In this document: positions 26,036 to 36,692 of the stretch, in pieces
Numbering within the stretch: the stretch's first letter is position 1
How the letters are laid out: every line of letters begins with the position of its first letter
The notes under the pieces: generated by a model
The model's database searches: none
What the model was told of the DNA's origin: nothing
What the model saw: the letters and a program-made list of their open reading frames with translations, nothing else
NCBI RefSeq assembly: GCF_016859285.1
Contig: NC_053401.1
Coordinates: 5,777,469 to 5,841,468, forward strand
DNA length: 64,000 bases
Direction of reading: 5' to 3'
Origin: Xiphias gladius
Lineage: Eukaryota; Chordata; Actinopteri; Istiophoriformes; Xiphiidae
Made by a program: the position numbers and the translations under genes

Positions 26036-26509
26036 AGACATCCCACTTCCTGTTGACGGACATCCAGAATACCACCTTAACAAGTCCTAGAACCTTTTTT
26101 GTTAACAAGCGTAGTATGCTGGAAACAGGCGGAGTATCTGACTTCTCTCGCAGAATTTTACACAGAAAATGGGATTTTAAGACTGAATTAGAAGGTAAAT
26201 TGCTGATGTTGGACAGTTTAGTGGTGGAATAAGAGGTGCTGTACTTTACTCCATTGTTATTGCTCAAGTTTTGTAAGAACCAGTACTAATTTTTGAATCA
26301 CAGGCAATCTATACATTTAAAAAAAATATATATAAGTATTTAAATAGAAATAAAAATAGGCAGACATGCTGTGTAGCTGTTCTAGATACAGAACACTGTA
26401 CAAGGGTTTCAACACTACTGCACTGTAGCACATGCAAGGTTATATTTACATTGATTAAATGTGAGCTGATCAAGGCATATCAAAGTTTATTTATGGTCCT
26501 AAATGACTG

Positions 26510-26515
26510 AATAAA
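26510..26515 (+). terminator. Poly(A) signal of slc7a11-like gene
   Basis: AATAAA about 475 nt after the stop codon. Cleavage is expected near 26525-26540, which abuts the predicted foxm1 3' end on the other strand. An earlier A-rich AATAAAAATA near 26348 is an alternative. Confidence 0.55.
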
Positions 26516-26552
26516 AGCGCTTCACGCTGTATGAGGCACCAACACCAACGGT

Positions 26553-26558
26553 TTTATT
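26553..26558 (-). terminator. foxm1: Poly(A) signal of foxm1
   Basis: TTTATT on the top strand gives AATAAA on the minus strand. It would give foxm1 a 3' UTR of about 1.85 kb (28400 down to about 26535). Other minus-strand signals may be used as well. Confidence 0.5.
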
Positions 26559-28400
26559 GTACAGTACTAGGCACAGGCTGTGAAAGCTGTCGGCCAGAAA
26601 CCACAACATTCCACTCCTGTATGCCGTTCAGCAGCAATTTTAAACAGATCAAGTTACTGCAATGTAAAAACTCTCACATATAAAAAAAAACACATGCTAA
26701 CACACCTGAAGCCATACATTATTTTGTGGCATCTTCAAAAGTAGGTCCCCTTCAAAGAGGGTGTGGCAAAAAGTGTCCTGCTTGGAACCAATTCTTCCCT
26801 ATTTTCCTCTTTGCGCTTAGTATATACTCTTATTGCAAACAAATACAATCTGTGCTAGGTAGATACAAAATATTAAACATTTTGTTCCAAAAGATGATGT
26901 AAAACATGGTAGTGACAGAAAGTCACGGCATGCAAAATGTCCCACTCACAAAGTGCCCCGAAGTTGATACTGGAATACTGAAGAACAATTACTACGAGGA
27001 CCTTTAAAGTGAAGTAATGAAGAGAGTTTTACAATAAACATACAGATACAATCCTATTGCTGTTAGTGCTATTTTTATTACTTTGCAATTTTTTTTTTTA
27101 TTGCTAACGATCCTGCATCACAATCTAAAAGTCTAAAAGTTGATTCCAGGAAGATGACAGAAGCATCTCATTTGCTGATCAGGCAATATAATGTCTTCCC
27201 ATTTACAAATGTAAAAAGCTAAATTATATATTAAAATGTGCAAATCAATATACATATACACGTAGACATACTTCTCTTCTCTAGCGAATCCTTCTGGAGT
27301 ACAGATGGATATGACAGGTAGGATAGATGATAAAAGAAACCAAGGACCATGTGTTAAGTGATACAGACAGAATCAGAGTGACATTGAGGCAGTTAATGAG
27401 TAACGCAACCAATGAAAAAGTAATCCAGAGGTGGAGAAAAAAACACAACATCCAATGTAAGAAATGACAAGTGAGCAGCTTGCTAATTTGACCTGGTTAT
27501 TAAAATTAAAGTGTCCCTGTCATTTAAAAAAAAAACAAACAAAAAAACACAAACAAAAAGTTACTTAATTTCCAACGGCAGCCAGAAACATCCAAAGAAA
27601 GTAGAGCAGATGCAAAAGAAAGCAAACTCAAACGGTCTTAAAAACAGGCTAAACATTTTGGCAGGTACTTGAACGTTAGAGGTATTAAAAAGGTTCAAAT
27701 GAACGACTAAAACAACCAAATTGAAGGTTACATCCTTTTATATTAAAGCTGCAACTCCTAAATTTAAGCACGTTGAAACTAAAGGAAAGATGACAGCACC
27801 TAGTGTTGCTTCAGTTAAGTGTGACTTTGGTGTTTTTACGCAGTGAAAATATCAACCAGTCAGGTAATAGGCATATACTAGAGAAGTGATAAAACGAGAT
27901 GAAATTTGCAGAGTCAACCAGACAACCCCGGTAAAAATTTATTATTATTTTTTTTTCTGGTGCTCTACCAGATTCCACCAGATGAATAGAAAAATGTATT
28001 AAACTATAAAACATTATGGATTCTACCTTTAATTCATATACAAATCAGTTCATTTAATACTTATCTCCAAGCCAATTAACTTTAATTCGCATAAAAAAAA
28101 AGTTAAAGTAGTTCTAAGAATGTTTCATATTCTTGTTGATGTTATCTACATGTACTTGTATTTGGTGTCTTCGGTGTTTCACTCTGACAAATGTTCCTTT
28201 TAACCCTGTTGTTGTAGCCCTAGTAAACCTTCTCCAAATATGACAATTTACACTGTTTTTGGTGTTTTTTCAAAGACTGGTCCTTTTTTCGACGTTTTTG
28301 CACCTGCTTTGCTGCTTTCTGTTTGGGCTTCCCTGCCCATAGTGTTTTGGAAAACATATGAAACTGCCATGTAAATAAAATATGTGTTTTGGCCCTCTGG
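26559..28400 (-). other. foxm1: foxm1 3' UTR (inferred)
   Basis: AT-rich, gene-free stretch between the foxm1 stop codon and the last minus-strand AATAAA. It holds poly-A/T runs but no recognised transposon. Assignment as UTR rests on the poly(A) signal and the absence of a nearer obvious one; transcript data would settle it. Confidence 0.45.
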
Positions 28401-31400
28401 CTACTTAAACTGGGGGATGAACTCGGACCAGCTGATGTTAGCCATACCTAGGTCCTCGTCATCCAGACCAGAGAAGCTAATGTCCACTAATATTTTGCTC
28501 AGGCTGTCGTTCATGGTGTCAAGGACAAGTCCTTCTGTGATTGAGCGGTTAGCGGGTGTGGCACCTCCCGCCTGGAGCAGCTCTCTGGAGCAGCTGCTTC
28601 GGAAGCAGTCCATGGGAGAGTCTGTTGGTCCGGCCGTTCTCGGGGGAGCAGATGTGAGCAGCTCTCTGGGGGAGCTAAACAGAGGCAGGTCTTTAAAGGG
28701 GGTGCTGTTGAAGCTGAACGGGGTGTAGTCGTGCCGTGGGGTGAGAGCGGGACCACCCGGTGTGCGAATGGGGCTGAAGTCCAGAACATTTTGGCTCCCT
28801 TTTCCCACAGGGGTCACTTTCCAGGGCTCGGCTAAGACATTGGAGGGGGGCTTGCTGGGGGTGGAGGAGCTCAGGTGGCTGCTACTTTTTATGGGGGTCT
28901 TGAAGGAGAACTCCCGGTCAGGGCTGTGCTGCTCATGCCGGTGGTCATCCAGCTCAGTATCTTGCATGTCGGGGAAAGTCGAAGCGTCGGAGGCTACGCC
29001 AGAGTCAAAGAAAGTATTATCGGGACAGAGGAGGACAGGCTCCTCATGCAGAGAGAGAACCAGGCGCTGTTTACGCCTAGAGCTGCTGGTTTGTCTCTTT
29101 GGAAGGGCTTTAGGAGTCTCGCATTTAATCGGAAGACATACAGGCTCTTCCTTTATCTCCACCGTATGGTCTTTGTCCGTCTGAGGATACACTGCCACAG
29201 CTGGAGCATCGCTTTGTGTCACCTGTCAAACATACAACCACGCACTTAACAATTCAAACAGGGACTGCGTCCTTCACACACACGCCAACACGTAAATAAG
29301 AAATCTACCCCTCCCTAATCAATATTTGCTTTCTAATCAAGACTATACATGCTGAGATATTTAAAATGTACTTATGAAATGTAATACCTCAAAGGTGTTT
29401 GTTTGGATTTGGCCATAATTCTGCAGTGCGTGTCAGTCTTTACCTTAGGAGCTATCCGGACTCTCTTGGCTCCTCGTGAAATGTTTCGTTTCTGCTGCGA
29501 GCAAGAGGGGGGAAACAGGGCCGGTGCGGACGGCAGGTAGACAGAGGAGGTGACGGGGAGCTGGATAGGGACCAAGTAGGAATCCGTACGAGGGAGAAGA
29601 GGCTTCATCCTTCTCTCTGAACATAGAAAAGACGGCAGCAACTCAGAGGAGGGCATCTTAATGACCAATTTTCCAACTAATATCAATTTCTGACATTGCT
29701 ATCCATTTGCCACCTTCACACTGCTTTTCCCCTCTTCTCATTTAACTCTATCAAAGTCCTTCCATCTCTGTTAACTCACCAGAGCCAGCTGATGTCTTTC
29801 TTGCATCAGGAAGCATCCTCTTTTGTTGCTGTGAAAAAATAAGGTTAGTATAAAATAAAGTACACTGCCTTAGTAGCCTTGTTGTGCTTTCTCATTCCTG
29901 ACTACACTTTTGTGACAACCTCTGAAACGGCACAAGGCTTAAGTTCTTTTGCATCGTTTTAAAAAGGTATGGCAGGCTAGAATGGAGGATAGTCAAGGTT
30001 AGAACTCTTGTGACTGTCCCTACTTTACAGAGGAATGATGGATACATTTATGAGTGTACACATTCAGTGTTGGACAAAGTCTGTCAGTGTGACTTTAGCC
30101 TCACTGATGCTCATACCATGTCCTCCTGCCATAAAAAGACTTCCCTAGACCTTAGATTACCAGCTGCAGCTTCACTCTTTGGTGCCAAGGGTCTGCTGAC
30201 AAACAGACAACTGAAATCTTCCGATTTTTCTGTCCCTTCTTTGCTTTCTGCTGCCTGACTGCAAAGGTGAAGACTGTTCCTAGAGAACTGAGAGAAGGGT
30301 AAATCAATCTTACTTGGTGGGGAAATAAAAACATTGGCACCGGGACAGGAGCAGTCATTGGGTCACAACCAGGCTGTAGAGAGGGATGCGAAGTTAGAGA
30401 TGAAACGACATAAATACTGGAAAAAGATGAAATCCAAAACAGGTCCAAAGTGACACAAAGTTTACCCCGAAACACCGTGGATGACAGTGATGAGAACAAC
30501 AATACACAAAAACAATTCACTTTCATTGCTTTTGTGAAAAGCGTGAAAGCGAAAGGAGTTGGTTGTGCTCACCTTGTACACCTGATCAAGAGTGAGGCAT
30601 CGATTTGCCTCAGGCCGGATGGTCCAGAAAGAAATTTTACCATCTGGCGATGTCTCACGGATGAACATGTCATGCAAAGAGAGGTTATGGCGGATGGAAT
30701 TCTGCAATAATAAAATGAGTAAAAAGTCTTTAATGCATGTCTCAGTAAGTGATACTCCAAGGATCATCCCTCAGGGGTTTAATCTGTCATCTGCTGCAGT
30801 ATATGTGCACACGAATTAACAAATTATACATTATATTTTCAGTACCTTCCATCCCGGTTTGGCCACCTCTCTAAAGTAAGGGAAGTGGTCCTCGATCCAC
30901 ACGTAAATCTCTTTCAGAGTCATCCTTCTGTTCTTCCTACTGTTGATAGCAAACTGGATCATGGCCATGTAGGAGTATGGTGGCCTCTCTGACATGGGTT
31001 GTTGAACAGCTTCTGCATCGATTTGTGTATTGTGTGCCTGTAAAAAAAGAAAAGAAGAAAAGACACAGACGCATTGAATATAGTGCATGTACCGTATCAG
31101 TTTGGTTTAAGTCTAAACCAAACAGTCTAAACAGACTGAATTTTCTGCATGTAAAATATGATTTCAGTCAGGTTTATAGATGTGCAAAAAAAAGGTGTCC
31201 ATATTACTGAAGGTGTTTTTAACAAAAGTTGAGCAACTGCAGACTTTAATATTATGCTGACAGTTAAAAGAAGTCAACATAAACTAATACAATAACCTTC
31301 TTTTGCAGAATAAATAGAATATTGCACAGATGTTAAAAGATGCATTGACATTTGGCTCTACTCCTCCCCCCTTGTATTCTACTAATCTAATCCCAGCTAT

Positions 31401-32576
31401 AACACTGCATATTATTTCAGTAATTTACACCAAACTACTTCACATAAAGTCACAACTCTCTAATGTTAGTTTTCTTACATTTGAGCTGATACTGCTAGTT
31501 TGTTTACTATTGGATTTATTATCTTAAAAGTGTGGAAACACGTAGGTCTGCACTTACCCTCAAACTACAATCAGTCAATCAAATCTTTTAATTTCACTTC
31601 ATGATCATCCATTACTTTTAAATCTAGCAGAACAGTTTTCAGCAGTCCGAATACCATGTAGGTCTTAATAAATAACGCTTGTGACAGACTGGTTAAAGGA
31701 TGGTGTGTAGGGGACATTGCTGAAACATGCCTGAGATCAGTGTTCCCGCCCCACAAAGAATCTGTTTGCACATCAGAAGTAACAATCACACTGAGATAAC
31801 AAGAGGGAGCAGCTGACCTGGAAAGGCTGTGAACTTGGGTTTTGGTTCTCCTTGTTGGTCAACAGCTTGGTAGGATCTGGTTCGATGGCACACGTGCTCA
31901 TTCTGCCCAGCCATTGAATATTGGTGAGGCTGTCATCTAAAGGACCGCATTCCAGTTCCTTATTCACTAATAAGAAAAGCAAAAAAACCAAAACATTATT
32001 GCTTAAACAACGGAAAGATTATAGAGAGCTAACCAAGTCAGTGCTGTTGAACAGGAACAAAAAACCATAAAGACTCCACACTTTTACTTGAAATATCATC
32101 TTTGAAAAAAATCTCATTTCCTTACATGGTTTAATTCCAGTGAGAGGTTTAGCATCAGGGGAGTCGTGCATAATTTCTGCTTTCACTGGATTTCCATCTG
32201 TACTCTTTGTAGAGAGGTCATCTCCTTCAGCAGGAGTCTGACAAAAAGATCTATTGTCACAGCTGCCATTCTCACTCAGAAGGATGAACTTGTTTGGTCC
32301 CTGGACGCCACACTCTTTGCCTTTTGCCGTGAGGGCCCCAATGACACTTTGAAGGTCTGCTGCTTTGGGAATGACAACCACCTGAGTGTCAGGCATGGAA
32401 GGGTGATTCATAATGCGGATCCCATCGGGGAAGCACTGACTCGCAGCCGATTTTGAAGGTTCTTTGGAGCCCGGTGCACCAAACTGGCTTTGCGATTGAG
32501 CCGCCGGAGCATCGTTTTGCTGAAAAGGCAACTTTCTTCTTTTGAGGATCAGTGGTCTCCTTGGGCTCCGTCTCAT
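28401..32576 (-). CDS. foxm1: Forkhead box protein M1
   Basis: Nuclear forkhead activator of G2/M genes. Coding exons 5' to 3': 32576-32126, 31966-31818, 31037-30846, 30701-30573, 29828-29780, 29616-29444, 29222-28401; phases agree, 654 aa (human about 750-760). Seen: N-terminal RRSPRRPLILKRRKLPF followed by the NHPSMPDTQVVVIP and LTAKGKE blocks of the autoinhibitory region; a KEN degron at residues 189-191; forkhead domain at about 217-307 with ERPPYSYMAMIQFAINS and recognition helix NSIRHNLSLH (265-274); MKPLLPR and KRVRIAPK; Ser/Thr-Pro rich middle with FKTPIK and LDFSP; C-terminal transactivation block ending in SWSEFIPQFK. Start: the ATG at 32576 aligns with the human start; an in-frame ATG two codons upstream (32582) has a poorer context. 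An acceptor at 32590-32591 shows that the 5' UTR is spliced. Tail-to-tail with slc7a11-like, head-to-head with rhno1. Confidence 0.95.
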
Positions 32577-32865
32577 GGTCATCAAATCACTGAAAAGCCC
32601 CTTGGTGCTTACTGGTATTCTGTATAACAACAACACAAAGAAAAACACAAATAGTTGAGTCTGAAAAGCGTAGATTGTTCCAAGGCCAGCTAAGCACTCG
32701 ATAAAATATTCATCATTGATCACTTGTGTCATTACTATAGTGTGTATCACACCGATAAAAACCGTGCTAACTGGAATAACCGGTGGATTAACGTTTACCT
32801 GGCAGAAGGGACGAAGTCGACGCCAAGTTACTTGCTAGCTAGTCAAACTGTTCACCTGGACTGGA

Positions 32866-32871
32866 TTCAAA
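32866..32871 (-). promoter_or_regulatory. CHR-like element TTTGAA
   Basis: TTTGAA on the minus strand, about 290 nt upstream of the foxm1 start codon, with a possible splice donor between them at 32798-32797 (CAG|GTAAAC). A six-base match alone is weak. It would matter only if an alternative foxm1 start lies here. Confidence 0.25.
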
Positions 32872-33580
32872 CCGCTCCTCCCCACGACAATCGATTTGGA
32901 TTGATACGAAGAAATCAATTCATGTCAAATACCGGTCGGAACACACTGTACACTGTACGCTGAACGTTAAAAAGGGACCTCAAGGTGAAACTCAGCTCCA
33001 CGTTGTCCGTGTTTTGGTTAATTTTTTCTTTTTTTTTTTAGCCGTGCAATTGTTAGCAGCCTATTTTCAGGTATCAGTTGGTGATGTTCCCTTACGCCTT
33101 CTAGAACAACAGTCGTTAGGTGTCTGCAGCTGACGATTTGTTTTCTTCAACGTTTAACGCTACTTTTCTAACAAACATGCAGAGCTGGCACGGATTTATA
33201 TATCTGACTAATTCAAACGTGATAAAAATCATTAGTATACTCAGGAAAAGTTTGGCTCGATAATCCACGAGAGAGTTAGAATTTTATTAGAACAAACGCT
33301 GCATTGTTTATATGAGGTATGCCGAAGACCTTGACTTCTTTCTTATTGTGGATACAATTCAAATGGTTTTAATCTCGATGTACAATTGAAGAAAAGGTAA
33401 TGAAAACATTACAGTATCATAGAACATACATTGAGATCAGTGTGACATTCCCTTGACACAAGAATGAAAATCATCGTACCGCTAAATAAACTTTACAATT
33501 ACTTTGAGGAACAAGGCAGGAAAAATCTGTTTGTCTGGTTAAACCTGAAAATAAAACACAATAGCTGTTGCACCAGGCCA

Positions 33581-33682
33581 GCGTAGGCTAGCTAACGTTA
33601 CAACTTTCTCTCAGCTAACGTTAACGTCAGCTAAATGTGTCTGGAAGCTAAGCTAAGTTAGCTAGGTGGCTAGTCGCCTACG
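33581..33682. repeat. Imperfect inverted repeat rich in TAGC/AACGTT palindromes
   Basis: GCGTAGG and CTAGCTAAC words at 33581-33596 recur as reverse complements at 33657-33682, with about 10 extra bases in the right arm. The interior has two TAACGTTA octamers (33593-33600, 33616-33623). It lies in the inferred foxm1 5' region. Confidence 0.7.
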
Positions 33683-33769
33683 CTATTGTAACGAACGGCA
33701 AATCAGGATAAGGCCAAACCTTCATATTATTGCGCTGTTTCAGGCAACTCCGCTTGACTGGTTTGTTAC

Positions 33770-33860
33770 CGGTAGTTGAAACAATGTACTCATATTCAAC
33801 GCTGAATCAAAGACTCCATGATATCTGTAATATTCTTTCATTTAGTGTTATTTACATGCC
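33770..33860 (-). other. foxm1: Candidate non-coding first exon of foxm1
   Basis: A splice donor (CCG|GTAAC, GT at 33769-33768) lies about 110 bp downstream of the CHR/E2F cluster in the foxm1 direction. Human FOXM1 also begins with a non-coding exon. Placement is by inference; the alternative donor at 32798 is not excluded. Confidence 0.3.
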
Positions 33861-33882
33861 GTCTGGTCGGTACAGAAAGGTT

Positions 33883-33982
33883 TTTGAATTTTTGGCGCTG
33901 TGGGTACTGCCCCCGTCAATTTGATCACGTGGTATAAAATTGCACCAATAGCGGGTAGACAAAAGAATACAATGGAACCAAT
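33883..33982. promoter_or_regulatory. Bidirectional foxm1/rhno1 cell-cycle promoter
   Basis: Within 100 bp: CHR TTTGAA (33883-33888), E2F consensus TTTTTGGCGC (33889-33898), E-box CACGTG (33926-33931) and CCAAT boxes at 33945-33949 and 33978-33982, 33 bp apart. NF-Y pairs about 31-35 bp apart with CHR/E2F sites are typical of DREAM/MuvB and B-MYB controlled G2/M genes, and human FOXM1 and RHNO1 share a bidirectional promoter. The CCAAT pair lies on the rhno1 side and the CHR/E2F pair on the foxm1 side. Confidence 0.8.
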
Positions 33983-34323
33983 CAGAGACGACAGTGGTGG
34001 AAACCGGGAAATGGGAGCAAGAAGACCGAAAAACGAAAGGTTCAGTGTAGATAACGACAATGGAATAACTAACGTTTAACATATTTATATTTATTAATTG
34101 CATGTAATGATGGATGTGTCTTACGCAAAGAACCAGATCAAGGGTAGTATAATGTTGTGCACGTAGCTACGGATGAAAACGTAACGTTCAAAGGTTTTAC
34201 AGCGGGTTGTGAACGAAAACAGTAGTGTGGATCTGGAAATAGTAAAAGTCTAATATTTGAACGAGACGTTTTTACTTTAGAGATGTTTTTAATCCAAAAG
34301 GTGTTCGGGAATGATTTCCATTA

Positions 34324-35412
34324 ATGCCCCGTAAAGCCACAAAGACAGAGAAGCCTCCCCTGTTGTTTCTGGAGCGGCCTTTGTGTGGAGCCAGACTCCA
34401 AAATGTGCCTGAAGTCCGAGCAGCACTCAACCCCAAAGAATTTTTCCCAGAGACACAAGCAGACGACAGCCCAGCTCTTAATTCCTGGGTGAGTAGTTCA
34501 TTCATTCTGAACGCGTTTTTTAGGTGGGGCATGGCTCTGTGGTTGAAAACATTGCCATTCACGGCAAAGGAGTCCCTGAGCATGTCACTTAGTAGGTTCT
34601 AGCTGGCAAGCTATTGTAATTTTTATATGACTCAAATTCTACTCCACTGTTTATTTTCTTTACGTTTAATCTTTCAGGTGAGCCCACAATTTGACATTTC
34701 AGCTGCAACTGCACCTCCAGTGAGACGAGGAAGAAGAAAATGCCAGTCTGCCACAAGCATCCTTGACCGTTGCAGTCAGCTGTCCGGGAAAAATAGCGTG
34801 TGCAAATTCCCCTCATTATCGTTTCAGACAAGGTCGAGAGGCCAGTCTCATCAACCAAAGAGTACACGCACAAAGAAGTCTGCCGAGTCTAATGTCGTGT
34901 CTGACGCAGGAAATCAACCACAGGGATCATGCCAAATCAGAAGGGCACTGTCAAGCGCACAGTACTTGGATACACCAAAGAGACGGTCGGCCCCAATCAG
35001 AAAAAGGAATGTGGAGAGATTTTCTGATGGTGCTGCATCCTCCAGCAGGTGTGTGGATCAACCTGAAACTCCATCTATTCAGGGGCAGAGATGGAGATTT
35101 CCAGCAGACGGTGCTTCGACACCTGCCTCCAGTGAGTTCAGCTGTGACGTCAGCAGTATTGGTCCAGCACCTGACGTGGACACTCCGAAAGTAATACAAG
35201 AAGCGAGCAGTTGTCCGCCCCCTCCCTCCGTGAACTTGCTACTGGCTCGGCCATGTACACCGCCATGTAATCGGCCCCCTGACATTTTGGTGGCTGACAC
35301 ACCAGAGAGGGATTATGGGTTGAAGGTGACATGGAGGAGGAGGAGGGGTGTGATGATGTTGTTAAAGGAGAGGGGCTATCTCTCTGACTCAGATGCGCTA
35401 GTTCACAGCTGA
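34324..35412 (+). CDS. rhno1: RAD9-HUS1-RAD1 interacting nuclear orphan 1
   Basis: Adaptor of the 9-1-1 checkpoint clamp and TopBP1 in ATR signalling. Two coding exons, 34324-34488 and 34678-35412, joined in phase 0 by TGG|gtgagt...ttcag|GTG; 299 aa (human 238). Seen: a basic N-terminus (MPRKATKTEKPPLLF) followed by the conserved SWVSPQFD motif at residues 54-61, the SWV type known to contact RAD1, which is split exactly by the intron; KFPSLSFQT; and a C-terminal block DTPERDYGLKVTWRRR with LLKERGYLSDS near the end. The middle is Ser/Pro rich and looks disordered, which accounts for the extra length. It is transcribed away from foxm1, probably from the shared promoter. Order relative to foxm1 and tulp3 agrees with human 12p13. 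Confidence 0.93.
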
Positions 35413-35632
35413 TGTTGAGTTTTGGTAAAAAGAAGATTAGACAATGATGCCAACAGAGAAGAAAAACGCACTATTCATTGGACCACTTCTGTTATCAGAA
35501 TTCTCACTATGAACTAAGCTATTGAACTGAATGGAATATCCACATTCTAAAGTGATAATCACATTTCAGTTCACCGACTGTTTTCTTCTTTTTTAGTTTT
35601 ATTGAACCTCATGATGATAAGCCAAGGATTGT

Positions 35633-35638
35633 AATAAA
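35633..35638 (+). terminator. rhno1: Poly(A) signal of rhno1
   Basis: AATAAA 221 nt after the stop codon, in a GTAATAAAATA context. Confidence 0.65.
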
Positions 35639-35639
35639 A

Positions 35640-36480
35640 TAACTCTCTAGCCCACCCCGTCTGCTAAGCCCTGCTAGTTATGATTGTAAGAATCAAATCA
35701 AATACTGATGAACTGAAAATGGCAGTTTAATTACAGCAATATCCAAGGAGCAAACTTTTTCCAACTTTTGTCCATCTTTTTTTGAGAATGTGTTTCGATA
35801 GATTCCGGTTATACTGTGCTGTTACAGATTATGTTGCAAATCAGACGCAATCCTTATATTAAAAATCCAGTCCTGTCCTCTAGCAACACAAGCCTTTTGC
35901 TTGTTATTTTTATGCATTTACGATTAAATAATGATATATGTTAAAAAAAGGCTCTGCTTACCTGGGCTGTAAATGATATCCCATTCCCAAAATACAAAAA
36001 AAAATAAACCATATAATTGTATCATTGACATGAAATCTTGAGTCACTGGTTTAATAAAACCAAGGATGCTGCAGAGGGGTCATTTTAGCACTTTTTGGTG
36101 ATTGTGAGAAATGCTGTGTGGTGCAGAAACATCTTGTCTTTCAACTATGTTGCCAAAGAGATGTGGAATAAAAATTCACGTGCAAAGAGAAAAGTAAATT
36201 CTTCGATTGTTCAGGAGGCAGCAGTTATATCTCTGCAACTAAAAACTAACGTAAAACATTAGAACCTGCTTGATTAAAATATCCTAGGGAAAGAACTTGT
36301 TTCATTCTTTCAGAACTGAAATATTTTGTGACCATTTCAGAAAGGAAGGACGTAAGCAGCTGTATCAGATACAGAATTTGTGTCTTCATGGTTACTGGTC
36401 ACTGTAGCGGACCAAATCCGTTTATATTAATCTTTTCTGTGACAGCAGATGTGCTTTTCATGCCTGTGAGGTAAGAGGAA
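35640..36480. other. rhno1-tulp3 spacer, no gene seen
   Basis: AT-rich sequence with further AATAAA-like hexamers and no exon signal or recognised repeat. Confidence 0.5.
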
Positions 36481-36485
36481 AAAAG

Positions 36486-36681
36486 CGCTGAGCGCTCCTC
36501 AGCGAAGTACACTCTCCACCCTACTTGAGAATATCCTCCAATCAACGTCCGCCTAAATAAATGGCAGACCAATAGCGACGTAGGTTCTTAGTGTATTCGG
36601 TAACTAAGGACCGAGTAACAGAGTTCTCCTCAACCGCGTCCACAAAAAGTGTACTGCCGCACGAGGATCTTCCTTAGCAAC
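36486..36681 (+). promoter_or_regulatory. tulp3: tulp3 promoter: paired CCAAT and X-box-like site
   Basis: Two CCAAT boxes (36538-36542 and 36569-36573) are 31 bp apart, typical NF-Y spacing. A small GC-rich hairpin (CGCTGAG/CTCAGCG, 36486-36504) lies upstream. ATCTTC-CTT-AGCAAC (36667-36681) fits the degenerate RFX X-box, 11 bp before the start codon. TULP3 is a ciliary gene, and RFX control of such genes is well known. No TATA box was seen. Confidence 0.55.
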
Positions 36682-36692
36682 CGTGGACTAAC

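Noticed and set aside
28741-29184. 147-codon frame antisense to foxm1
   Set aside because: Shadow of the long foxm1 last exon; composition follows the codon bias of the real strand.
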